Assembly: GCA_029267455.1 (NCBI GenBank)
Contig: JAJUIX010000034.1
Location: 1-9,182 of the forward strand
Source: Enteractinococcus sp.
GTDB taxonomy: Bacteria > Actinomycetota > Actinomycetes > Actinomycetales > Micrococcaceae
Reading direction: 5' to 3'
DNA: 9,182 nt
Positions 1 through 5,702 of this stretch are shown here, in pieces (the stretch's first letter is position 1; every line of letters starts with the position of its first letter). The notes beneath the pieces are model-generated. The model saw only the letters and a list, made by a program, of their open reading frames with translations. It did not search any database and had not been told where the DNA came from. The position numbers were made by a program, and so were the translations under genes.

Positions 1-366
1 GATCATGTAATGACATTGAGCGTGCACGACATCAGGTGCCAGCTTTGCAATGAGAGCGTCGATTGCGTCCTTAGCATGCCAGGGCATCACGAGTCGATAG
101 AACTCATGGGTGGGGGCGGCATAGGATTTGAGTCGGTGAACCGTAGCTTCTTCATAGTATTCCACCGTATCGGCGCCTGCCGTGTCACGGGGTGCCACCA
201 CATGGACGTCGTAACCGCGTGCAGTGAGTTCAGTGGCTAGTCGGAAACATGATTTTGCGGCGCCGTTAACATGCGGCGGATACGTATCGGCAGCTATCAA
301 CACACGGAATCGCGTGGCTTGGTCATCAGGCACTGGGCGTACAGCTCCTATAAGTTCTTTAGTCAT
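1..366 (-). CDS. GT4-family glycosyltransferase, N-terminal part (cut by window edge)
   Basis: The first 122 codons of a gene that continues beyond position 1, starting at the ATG at 366-364 with AGGA five bases upstream. After a short variable head, residues 22-60 carry the GT-B N-terminal Rossmann pattern: a beta strand, then ADTYPPHVNGAAKS (residues 26-39) with the PP-x-x-NG loop, then a helix and the strand YDVHVVAP. Later the reading ends in PDVVHAQCHYM, a normal helix-strand unit of this fold. This is the signature of retaining GT4 enzymes such as the actinobacterial GDP-mannose-dependent alpha-mannosyltransferases (MgtA/PimA-like), which act at the inner membrane on lipid or glycan acceptors. 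The catalytic C-terminal half is outside the window, so donor and acceptor cannot be read. It lies 100 bp downstream of a CDP-alcohol phosphatidyltransferase on the same strand, which fits a role in glycolipid or phospholipid metabolism (inference). Confidence 0.85.
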   Translation of the reverse strand, partial: MTKELIGAVRPVPDDQATRFRVLIAADTYPPHVNGAAKSCFRLATELTARGYDVHVVAPRDTAGADTVEYYEEATVHRLKSYAAPTHEFYRLVMPWHAKDAIDALIAKLAPDVVHAQCHYMI

Positions 367-466
367 GCTGATCCTAGACCACCTCACGGCAAAATGAGCT
401 GTTTTTTCAATAGTCGTGGGCTTGTTATCAATTATTCATCTAGAAGTCAGCGGGTCGAATGATTGT

Positions 467-1129
467 TTACACCGAGCCAAGAAATGCTTCACGGTCCGCT
501 TTACTCCGAGGATTCAGCTTCGCTCTACGCATTCTATAGGCGTTTTGAAGGCCCTGTACAAGGTAGTCCAGACTTGCCAAGATATGCCCGATAGCTCCCA
601 GGACAAGAATACTCACGGCAGCCACGTACCATGGTTGGGAATCCGGTAGAAATGGCGCTTCAGCAAAGAGCAATAAGGGGATGCCAATCATCAGCGCCGC
701 AGTACGCGCCTTACCGAGCCGAGTCACTTTCATTTGTGGATTACCCGCGTAGACGATGGCCATGACACCGGCTAATACTAGATCTGGAACAACAAGCGCA
801 AAGACGAGCCATAACGGCGCCAACCCGGAAAGTACCACTGTAATGACCACGACCCACAGCGAAAGCCTATCGGCGAGCGGATCGAGCCATTGCCCCACAG
901 TAGAAATTTGGTTCAATCGTCGAGCTAAAAATCCATCGATCCAATCCGTGGAAAAAAGCACTATCAGCGTGAGTAGCGCACTCCAATATTCATCACGGAA
1001 CATGAACCATACAAAGACGGGCGCCAGCAGGAATCTCAGCAGCGTCACCAGGTTGGGAACTGTCAACCAGTCATCTGTTACCGTAGGCTCGGCTTCGTCA
1101 TCTGATGGTGGGGTTGCCCGCCGGTTCAT
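467..1129 (-). CDS. CDP-alcohol phosphatidyltransferase (PgsA / cardiolipin synthase-like)
   Basis: 220-residue integral membrane enzyme that transfers a phosphatidyl group from CDP-diacylglycerol to an alcohol. The family motif D-x2-D-G-x2-A-R-x8-G-x3-D-x3-D is complete: D62, D65, G66, A69, R70, G79, D83, D87. These residues bind CDP and divalent metal. The rest is mainly hydrophobic, consistent with the six-helix family fold, and the tail after about residue 190 is basic. The motif ends in DPLADRL rather than the DPxADK common in glycerophosphate-using PgsA. That is nearer to actinobacterial PgsA2/cardiolipin synthase-type members, so the acceptor (glycerol-3-phosphate, phosphatidylglycerol or other) is left open. 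The ATG start has GAGG five bases upstream. The gene lies 42 bp downstream of the Holin-X gene and 100 bp upstream of the glycosyltransferase, all on the same strand, so cotranscription is plausible. Confidence 0.88.
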   Translation of the reverse strand: MNRRATPPSDDEAEPTVTDDWLTVPNLVTLLRFLLAPVFVWFMFRDEYWSALLTLIVLFSTDWIDGFLARRLNQISTVGQWLDPLADRLSLWVVVITVVLSGLAPLWLVFALVVPDLVLAGVMAIVYAGNPQMKVTRLGKARTAALMIGIPLLLFAEAPFLPDSQPWYVAAVSILVLGAIGHILASLDYLVQGLQNAYRMRRAKLNPRSKADREAFLGSV

Positions 1130-1171
1130 ACAATCCTCAAAACGAAGCGTATCCTTCCGATAGTTGTCGAA

Positions 1172-2059
1172 CTAGCGCCGGCGTAGGCGCCGCAGCAAGA
1201 TTGCAGCGGTGGTCACAGAAGCACCGAGAACTGTTAATGGCTGCCAGCGCTCTTTGACGTATTCGACCCCATCATTAACTTTCTCCCCTGCTCTAGCGGC
1301 GGAATGGTGTGCGGTTAGCGGTGAGGTCGCATGTTCAACGTGATCAGCTGGCACCTTGCCGGTTGCATGACGGGCAAAGGTATTGAACTGCGCCCGGAAA
1401 TCCGTTTTTTCATCAACACCTGAGCGAAGATCACCCAGGTGCCTCCGACGAAGTTCCATGCGATGACGGATTTGCGCTTCTGTGGGTTCCGTTTGTGGCA
1501 GAGAGGAAGCAGCTTCGCCTCGGCGCACCGCACGTTTGTGTTCTTTCTTAGCACGCTTCTCTTGTTCTTTACGGCGCTGTTTTTCGACTAGACGTTGCTG
1601 GCGACGCTCTTCCTCCAGCCGATCGAATTCGGCTGGATTAAATGCATTGCCCTTCAGAATGTATCCGACATCATGTTTAAGCCCTTGAATGGTTTCGGGA
1701 GCAATAAGTGGGAAGCTCGAACGGATTACTACAAAGCCAATCCCTAAAAAGATGAGCATCACGACAAATGCTGCCAGAGCAACCCATAAGGAGGTCTGCC
1801 AGAGCGGAGGTTCTGCCATAAAGGCCCCAATGAGTGCCACGACTAGTGCGATGAATGTTATAGAGCCAAAGACGAGCCCAAATAATATGACACCCACCCC
1901 GGCACCGGTGCGGATGCCCTTTGATTTAAGTTGTCCGCTCAGCAGCATCAAGTTGTCGCTGAGCTGTTTTGGAATCAGCCGGAAGATGGTTGCAAGCAAA
2001 TCAAGCAGCGAACTCATCCGAGTTTTGGTCGTCACTTGACGTACGCCATTGGGGGTCAT
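1172..2059 (-). CDS. Holin-X family (holin superfamily III) actinobacterial membrane protein
   Basis: 295 residues. An amphipathic N-terminal segment (about 16-50, including LLATIFRLIPKQLSDNL) precedes two transmembrane helices at about 52-80 and 88-113. This arrangement matches the Putative Actinobacterial Holin-X family, often annotated 'phage holin family protein'. A strongly charged R/K/E/Q stretch at about 145-182 looks like a coiled coil or soluble stalk. The C-terminus has one more short hydrophobic helix (about 274-289) ending in an arginine cluster, LRRLRRR. The usual family member is nearer 130-160 residues, so the tail is a long extension. GAAGG nine to ten bases upstream supports the first ATG; an alternative Met at residue 15 has no better support. 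No lysin or other phage gene is nearby. A cell-envelope role is more likely than lysis, but the function is unknown. Confidence 0.75.
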   Translation of the reverse strand: MTPNGVRQVTTKTRMSSLLDLLATIFRLIPKQLSDNLMLLSGQLKSKGIRTGAGVGVILFGLVFGSITFIALVVALIGAFMAEPPLWQTSLWVALAAFVVMLIFLGIGFVVIRSSFPLIAPETIQGLKHDVGYILKGNAFNPAEFDRLEEERRQQRLVEKQRRKEQEKRAKKEHKRAVRRGEAASSLPQTEPTEAQIRHRMELRRRHLGDLRSGVDEKTDFRAQFNTFARHATGKVPADHVEHATSPLTAHHSAARAGEKVNDGVEYVKERWQPLTVLGASVTTAAILLRRLRRR

Positions 2060-2084
2060 TAGTCACTACCTTCATACGTGATGC

Positions 2085-2135
2085 GGTCTAATCTACGGTG
2101 CTATGTCTGACCAGTATAAACCGGAGGACAACCAT
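2085..2135 (-). promoter_or_regulatory. Possible promoter of the Holin-X gene
   Basis: A TATACT -10-like box lies at 2118-2113 on the minus strand, about 55 bases upstream of the ATG at 2059. No good -35 lies at the right distance (ATAAAG at 17 bp is poor), so this rests on the -10 alone. The 174-bp gap around it (2060-2233) holds no other gene or clear terminator that I can see. Confidence 0.3.
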
Positions 2136-2233
2136 CTTTATATGTGCTGTGGTTTATTAGTCTGGTGTTTTGCTTTGTACGACGCAACCCTTGGGATTCA
2201 AGCGCCACAAGAGTCCATAAGTTGTTGAAGTGG

Positions 2234-2530
2234 TCAAAAATCACTAGATTGCACGAGTCGCATTTTCGAAGCAAGCAACTCAACCTCTGGCCTGCGGGCG
2301 ACAGTTTCTTCCACACGATTCAGCGTTTCTTCGACGTAGGCCTTTTCACCACTCACCATGGACACGCCTAATCGCGTTCGTCGATACAGCTGAGCGTCAT
2401 CAACTTCCGCAACAGATATTTGGAAGCGCTTTCGTATTTCGGCCACGATGGGCCTCACGACAGAACGCTTGGTTTTCAACGAGTGCACGTCGCCAAGCAA
2501 GATATCGAATTCGTTCCAACCAATCCACAT
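2234..2530 (-). CDS. DUF503 (YlxP-like) protein
   Basis: 98 residues from the chosen start, the normal length for DUF503. The protein opens MWIGWNEFDILLGDVHSLKTK, continues KRSVVRPIVAEIRKRFQISVAEV, and later has a GVSMVSGEKAYVEETLNRVEE block. This is the recognisable beta-alpha-beta pattern of the family. Members are small ferredoxin-like-fold proteins, usually encoded between infB and rbfA; the biochemical role is not established. Start choice: the reading frame extends upstream to a TTG at 2566 and another ATG at 2548. However, the ATG at 2530 has GGAGGAAG ending eight bases before it, and the 2548 ATG overlaps that site, so 2530 is preferred. Neither infB nor rbfA is present, so the gene is outside its common context. 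Confidence 0.88.
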   Translation of the reverse strand: MWIGWNEFDILLGDVHSLKTKRSVVRPIVAEIRKRFQISVAEVDDAQLYRRTRLGVSMVSGEKAYVEETLNRVEETVARRPEVELLASKMRLVQSSDF

Positions 2531-2663
2531 AGCTCTAGCTTCCTCCATACCGCGCCCCTCAAGCAATCATCCCGGACTGCTTCTCAAGTAGCTATTGAGC
2601 AATCCAGTTATGACACGCGCAAGCTCACCTTATAGATTTGTATGAAGTCCCTGGGCACTTACT

Positions 2664-2680
2664 GGAGGCACTATGCCTCC
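2664..2680. repeat. 17-bp perfect palindrome
   Basis: Two 7-bp arms, GGAGGCA and TGCCTCC, surround a 3-bp centre (CTA). The size and symmetry suit a dimeric repressor operator, or a short hairpin. The left arm supplies a GGAGG in front of the ATG at 2673, so the palindrome would sequester that ribosome site if transcribed. No T-tract follows, so it is not a terminator. Confidence 0.4.
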
Positions 2681-2750
2681 GTCTCAACCCGAAATACTCG
2701 CCTCTTACTGGTCAACAATGCCATGCAAAGGAGTTTTGCTCGGAGAATAA
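2673..2750 (+). CDS. Doubtful 25-aa small ORF
   Basis: ATG with GGAGG four bases upstream, a slightly short spacing. It encodes MPPSQPEILASYWSTMPCKG... and ends at TAA 2748-2750. I do not recognise the peptide and it carries no known domain. It is the only reading frame in this gap with a Shine-Dalgarno-like sequence, but at this length it could easily be chance. Confidence 0.15.
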   Translation: MPPSQPEILASYWSTMPCKGVLLGE

Positions 2751-2857
2751 CCAACCCGAGCCGGTGAAATTTACAAAACATACATCATGACATTGCGGTG
2801 GGGACGCTCGCCCAGCATTGCAACGAAGGAGGTAACCTGCAGGACTCCTGGAAAGCT

Positions 2858-2883
2858 AAAAGCCCCGTCCATCTGGACGGGGC
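2858..2883 (-). terminator. Intrinsic terminator downstream of tRNA-Asn
   Basis: On the minus strand, a perfect 9-bp GC-rich stem (GCCCCGTCC / GGACGGGGC) with a 4-base AGAT loop is followed directly by TTTT. It begins eight bases past the tRNA 3' end, so it closes a monocistronic tRNA transcript. Confidence 0.92.
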
Positions 2884-2890
2884 CGAATCG

Positions 2891-2962
2891 CTCCCCCAAC
2901 TGGATTCGAACCAGTAACCCCTCGATTAACAGTCGAGTGCTCTGCCGTTGAGCTATGGGGGA
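2891..2962 (-). tRNA. tRNA-Asn (anticodon GTT)
   Basis: 72-base tRNA that folds as a full cloverleaf on the minus strand. The acceptor stem is TCCCCCA/TGGGGGA, the D arm GCTC/GAGC, and the anticodon arm CTCGA-CTGTTAA-TCGAG with GTT in the loop. The variable loop has five bases, and the T arm is ACTGG-TTCGAAT-CCAGT. All stems pair perfectly and the discriminator base is G. The 3' CCA is not encoded (GCGA follows), so it must be added after transcription. It has its own promoter upstream and its own terminator downstream. Confidence 0.97.
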
Positions 2963-2977
2963 AGGCAACAAATGAAT

Positions 2978-3007
2978 ACTATAGCAGACCTTTTTCCTGG
3001 ATGTCGA
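2978..3007 (-). promoter_or_regulatory. Promoter of tRNA-Asn
   Basis: On the minus strand, -35 TCGACA (5 of 6 to consensus) and -10 TATAGT are separated by 18 bp. The predicted start falls about nine bases before the mature tRNA 5' end, which is normal for a tRNA gene. Confidence 0.7.
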
Positions 3008-3052
3008 ATCGACGAATGGGCCTAAGAGTTTCCCCTTAGAAATCCTTGCTAC

Positions 3053-3081
3053 TGCAAAAACTCATTGTGAGCAGATAGACT
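3053..3081 (+). promoter_or_regulatory. Promoter of lipoprotein gene 1
   Basis: A -10 TAGACT at 3076-3081 is placed four bases before the shared hairpin element, just as TATAAT is placed before the same element at lipoprotein gene 2. The -35 is weak (TGCAAA at 3053-3058, 17 bp away). The call rests mainly on the parallel with the second copy. Confidence 0.5.
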
Positions 3082-3085
3082 CGGT

Positions 3086-3112
3086 GACCAGTTGGACCTC
3101 TCGAGGACCATC
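3086..3112 (+). promoter_or_regulatory. Conserved leader hairpin/operator element, copy 1
   Basis: This 27-nt element matches 5630-5656 at 24 of 27 positions. Inside it, TGGACCT and AGGACCA flank a CTCG loop, giving a 3+3 bp stem with one symmetric A-A mismatch. It sits about where transcription should begin, so it could act as DNA (operator at +1) or as the 5' end of the mRNA. The paralog differs at position 5 and at two loop bases (CTCG versus TCCG), all outside the stem. The leader downstream is not noticeably similar between copies. Confidence 0.55.
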
Positions 3113-3164
3113 ACTAAAAACCACATACAACGGAAGAACCGACAGAACGAAGGAGATAAACCCA

Positions 3165-3485
3165 GTGTTTAAGAAGACCGATTCTAAACGTTCCACGCTG
3201 TACGCCGGTTTCGCAGGAGTTGCTGCACTTGCCCTACTCACCGCTTGCGGTGGGGGCGAGACTGCTCCCGAAGAAGAACCCACTGAACCAGGTGGCCAGG
3301 AGGATCCCGCCCAGCAGGATCCGACCGGAGAGTCGCCTGCTGAAGAGCCAATGGAAAGCCCGGGTGAAGAATCCCCCATGGGTGACAGCCCTGCAGAAGA
3401 GGGCGAAGATGTTGAAGGCGCAGGCGAAAATGATGCCACTTCAACTCTTGGGTTTGTCGGCAACACCGTCTCGTGGGCTCTCTAA
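3165..3485 (+). CDS. Small acidic lipoprotein 1 (low-complexity mature part)
   Basis: 106 residues. A basic N-terminus (MFKKTDSKR), a hydrophobic core (AGVAALALL) and lipobox LTAC with Cys28 mark a type II signal peptide, so the protein should be lipid-anchored on the outer face of the membrane. The mature 78 residues after the Cys are almost all E, P, G, S and D, with imperfect repeats such as ESPAEEP, ESPGEES and DSPAEEG, and end GFVGNTVSWAL. No folded domain is visible. I chose the GTG at 3165 because GGAG lies nine bases upstream and because the paralog at 5703 begins with the same FKKTD. An upstream in-frame GTG at 3084 would translate the hairpin element and has no ribosome site. The signal peptide is nearly that of lipoprotein 2 but the mature parts do not match. 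Function unknown; it could be a spacer-like surface protein or a shortened paralog. Confidence 0.75.
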   Translation: MFKKTDSKRSTLYAGFAGVAALALLTACGGGETAPEEEPTEPGGQEDPAQQDPTGESPAEEPMESPGEESPMGDSPAEEGEDVEGAGENDATSTLGFVGNTVSWAL

Positions 3486-3530
3486 GAGAAAAACTCTAAG
3501 CACTCCTAAATCTCCACATCCTTGAGGTCC

Positions 3531-3554
3531 AGCCAAAGACTCCTTTGGCTTTCT
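3531..3554 (+). terminator. Intrinsic terminator of lipoprotein gene 1
   Basis: A perfect 8-bp stem (AGCCAAAG / CTTTGGCT) with an ACTC loop is followed by TTCT on the plus strand. It lies 45 bp after the stop codon. The tail is short and interrupted, so termination may be partial. No T-tract exists for the opposite strand. Confidence 0.7.
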
Positions 3555-3558
3555 ACCG

Positions 3559-3609
3559 CGGCGTTTCCTGCCCCGACTAAAATTAGTCAATTGGGCGCAG
3601 GAAACGCCG
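3559..3609. repeat. 13-bp perfect inverted repeat overlapping the dnaG 3' end
   Basis: The arms at 3559-3571 (CGGCGTTTCCTGC) and 3597-3609 (GCAGGAAACGCCG) pair perfectly. The 25-base interior has a nested 6-bp hairpin, GACTAA/TTAGTC. One arm lies inside the last dnaG codons and the other beyond its stop. There is no T-tract on either side, so it is not a standard intrinsic terminator. It may stabilise mRNA 3' ends or block readthrough between the convergent dnaG and lipoprotein 1 transcripts. Confidence 0.8.
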
Positions 3610-5448
3610 TTGGTTTTCAAGTTCTACCAGTCGTTGTTGAATCGCCTGGAACCCTTCAGGATCTTGTTCAGCATCCCACCGTTGTAGCTTGCCGATGAGC
3701 TCCGCCTTTTGCTCAGTGATTTGCATCTCCAATAAGCGATTCATAATGTCACGGCAGTATCGAATGACTTCTTCTTCCGAAGATGCGGGCAGTGGCGCTA
3801 CCGCTAGCTCTGTCACAAAGGAATAGAGCTCCTCTGGGGCTTCTGAGGTGACGTGTTGTACCCAATTCGAAGTATCTTGCGCACTCCTTGCTGCCGCTAG
3901 AACCGCCGTTTGAATCGCGTTATAGACAGGTACTTTGAACGGCGAGCTATAGAGCGCTTGCCACTGCTCCTGTGACAATGTTTCTGGGCGCTGCAGAATA
4001 ACTTCCAACGCTTCCTTTTCCATACGCGCCACGGGATCCCGTAGATCAGGTCGGAAGTTTTGTCTGGCTGGCCACTCTGGTTCTGTCGATGTGCCCTGGC
4101 GTTCCTGATATTTCTGGGTAGCAGTGGCTTTGGAAGCACGTTGCACCGCCTGATGTACAGTGTCTACATCCATTCCCAGCCAGCCAGCTAATTCACGAGT
4201 GTAGCCATCCCGCATGATTGGATCGCGGATCTCTTTAACGATGGGGGCAGCATAATGCAGGGCTCCCGCTCGTCCTTCAACCGAATCTAAGTTGTAGTCT
4301 TTGAGGCGCGTTCGGATGGCAAATTCAAAAAGGGGTTGGCGAGCAGCAATGAGCTCACGTACCGCTTCATCACCATATTGCTGTCGCAAATCATTAGGAT
4401 CCTGACCGGCAGGTGCGACAGCAACGAATGTTTTAGCGACTATTTGATTGTCGAACTCGAAAGCTCGCATGGCAGCCTTTTGGCCAGCTTCATCACCATC
4501 AAAAGTGAAAATAATTTCACCACCCGACCCATCGTCGGTGATCAACCGCCGTGCGATCCTGACGTGTCCTTCACCAAAAGCGGTACCACAAGTGGCCACC
4601 GCAGTCGTAATTCCAGCTAGGTGCGCTGCCATGACGTCTGTATAGCCCTCAACCACCACTAATTGGCGCTGTCGGGCTATGTCCCGTTTAGCTAAGTTCA
4701 GGCCGTACAGTACCTGAGATTTCTTATACAGCGTCGTTTCGGGCGTATTAAGGTATTTCGGGCCCTTATCGTTTTCGTCAAGCTGACGTGCTCCATAACC
4801 AATCGTATTATCCGTCATATCTTTAATGGGCCACATGAGCCTGTTGCGGAACCGATCATAGGGGCCTCGCCGCCCCTCAGAGAATAAGCCGGTCTCCGTG
4901 AGCTCTTCGAGCGCAAAACCTCGCTGCTGCAAGTGTGTTAAAAGGTCATTCCACCCATCCGGGGCGTAGCCAACACCGAATCGCTCCGCATCTTCTTGAG
5001 TAAAACCTTTAGAGTGGAGAAAAGCACGAGCATGAGCAGCTTCTGGAGTAGTCAGCGCATGTTGGTAGAACTCATCAGCAATTTGGTGAGCCTGAAGTAA
5101 CCGTTGTCGGGTAGCAACGGTAGGTTTTTCTGGAACCGTGCCTTCCTCGTATTCAAGACTGATGTTGGCCCGGGCTGCTAACAGCTCAACAGTTTCAGAG
5201 AACGACGTATGTTCGGTCTCCATCAGAAACTTGATCGCATCGCCAGATTCCTGACAACCAAAGCAGTGATAGAAACCTTTAGACGGCGTCACGTGAAACG
5301 ACGGCGACCGCTCATCGTGAAACGGGCACAACCCTTTATATGATCCGATACCAGCGGTGCGAAGTGCCACATGTTCTTCCACGACAGCTTTGAGATCTGT
5401 TGCTTCCAGTACCTTATCGATTGATTCCCGAGTGATGCGTCCTGCCAT
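3583..5448 (-). CDS. dnaG: DNA primase DnaG
   Basis: 621 residues, normal for actinobacterial primase, which makes RNA primers at the replication fork with the DnaB helicase. The N-terminal zinc ribbon has C41, H44, C62 and C65 in the CPFHDERSPSF...YHCFGC motif. The RNA polymerase core follows, with FRNRLMWPI at 200-208 and the RQL...PKYLNTPET stretch at about 221-238. The TOPRIM catalytic acids are E267 (VVEGYTD) and D317/D319 (FDGDEAG). The C-terminal third is the expected helicase-binding region, ending NQRRFLRPID. I chose the ATG at 5448 (MAGRITRESID) because known homologs begin there. An in-frame ATG at 5475 would add nine unusual residues. Neither start has a good Shine-Dalgarno, and a small ATGCC/GGCAT hairpin occupies the leader. 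A DnaA-box sequence lies 53 bp upstream. It is divergent from lipoprotein gene 2 and convergent with lipoprotein gene 1. Confidence 0.97.
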   Translation of the reverse strand: MAGRITRESIDKVLEATDLKAVVEEHVALRTAGIGSYKGLCPFHDERSPSFHVTPSKGFYHCFGCQESGDAIKFLMETEHTSFSETVELLAARANISLEYEEGTVPEKPTVATRQRLLQAHQIADEFYQHALTTPEAAHARAFLHSKGFTQEDAERFGVGYAPDGWNDLLTHLQQRGFALEELTETGLFSEGRRGPYDRFRNRLMWPIKDMTDNTIGYGARQLDENDKGPKYLNTPETTLYKKSQVLYGLNLAKRDIARQRQLVVVEGYTDVMAAHLAGITTAVATCGTAFGEGHVRIARRLITDDGSGGEIIFTFDGDEAGQKAAMRAFEFDNQIVAKTFVAVAPAGQDPNDLRQQYGDEAVRELIAARQPLFEFAIRTRLKDYNLDSVEGRAGALHYAAPIVKEIRDPIMRDGYTRELAGWLGMDVDTVHQAVQRASKATATQKYQERQGTSTEPEWPARQNFRPDLRDPVARMEKEALEVILQRPETLSQEQWQALYSSPFKVPVYNAIQTAVLAAARSAQDTSNWVQHVTSEAPEELYSFVTELAVAPLPASSEEEVIRYCRDIMNRLLEMQITEQKAELIGKLQRWDAEQDPEGFQAIQQRLVELENQRRFLRPID

Positions 5449-5500
5449 GGTTATCAGTCTATGCCGAAATGGCATCCCCGAGTAACGCGCTCAGAGAAGC

Positions 5501-5509
5501 TGTGGATAA
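5501..5509 (-). promoter_or_regulatory. Perfect DnaA-box sequence upstream of dnaG
   Basis: The minus strand reads TTATCCACA, an exact match to the classical DnaA box, 53 bp before the dnaG start codon. Only one copy is present, so this is not an origin. It could let DnaA influence dnaG transcription, but a single 9-mer can arise by chance. Confidence 0.4.
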
Positions 5510-5596
5510 CGAAGCGCTCCCTCCTAGACGAGCCACCACCCACACCCATCTTGTCTGATCGGAAAGATACATCGACCCCACAGGTTTTGAGTATCA

Positions 5597-5626
5597 TTCG
5601 AGCCTTAACATAAAACTGGCTATAAT
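5597..5626 (+). promoter_or_regulatory. Promoter of lipoprotein gene 2
   Basis: A perfect TATAAT -10 lies at 5621-5626. The -35 is poor: TTCGAG at 5597-5602 is 18 bp away but matches only 2 of 6, so an activator may be needed. The predicted start falls inside the conserved hairpin element that begins at 5630. Confidence 0.6.
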
Positions 5627-5629
5627 TAA

Positions 5630-5656
5630 GACCGGTTGGACCTTCCGAGGACCATC
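5630..5656 (+). promoter_or_regulatory. Conserved leader hairpin/operator element, copy 2
   Basis: Second copy of the 27-nt element at 3086-3112. TGGACCT (5637-5643) and AGGACCA (5648-5654) flank a TCCG loop, which fits the stable UNCG tetraloop class if transcribed. The A-A mismatch in the middle of the stem is the same as in copy 1. It lies three bases after the -10 box and 46 bases before the chosen start codon. Confidence 0.55.
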
Positions 5657-5702
5657 TTCGATCAAAATAAAGTAAATGAAAATACCGAAGGGTTTAAATC
5701 CT

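Larger units (their letters stand above)
2531..2857. other. Intergenic gap of about 330 bp with a palindrome; no confident gene
   Basis: This stretch separates the DUF503 start from the tRNA-Asn terminator. It contains a perfect palindrome (2664-2680, listed separately) and a doubtful 25-codon plus-strand reading frame (2673-2750) preceded by GGAGG. It also has a weak GCTCGG/CCGAGC inverted repeat near 2738-2761 without a T-tract. A Shine-Dalgarno-like AAGGAGG at about 2826-2832 has no start codon at a sensible distance. I see no RNA gene or mobile-element remnant. Confidence 0.5.

Noticed and set aside
1172..2059. Holin annotation as evidence of a prophage
   Set aside because: No endolysin, structural, integrase or att-like sequence is nearby. 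This family is common in actinobacterial chromosomes outside prophages.
2115..2143. Sequence resembling the lipoprotein leader element (ACCGG, AGGAC and CATCTT in order)
   Set aside because: The central half of the element is missing and the hairpin cannot form; most likely chance similarity.
2101..2371. Overlapping open frames on both strands around the DUF503 gene
   Set aside because: No ribosome sites and no family resemblance, while DUF503 itself is clear on the minus strand.
2826..2836. AAGGAGGTAAC as a ribosome site or a 16S rRNA 3'-end fragment
   Set aside because: No start codon lies at a suitable distance on the plus strand, and the minus-strand match to the 16S end is too short and interrupted.
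3062..3466. 134-codon open frame on the minus strand opposite lipoprotein gene 1
   Set aside because: It is rich in Ser/Pro/Gly because it is antisense to an E/P/G/S low-complexity gene. It has no ribosome site or recognisable domain, and the plus-strand frame has a signal peptide and Shine-Dalgarno.
4336..4645. Plus-strand open frames inside dnaG
   Set aside because: They are antisense to the well-conserved TOPRIM region of dnaG and encode nothing recognisable.
5461..5475. ATGCC/GGCAT hairpin upstream of dnaG as a riboswitch or attenuator
   Set aside because: Only five base pairs with a 5-base loop; too weak to call without conservation.
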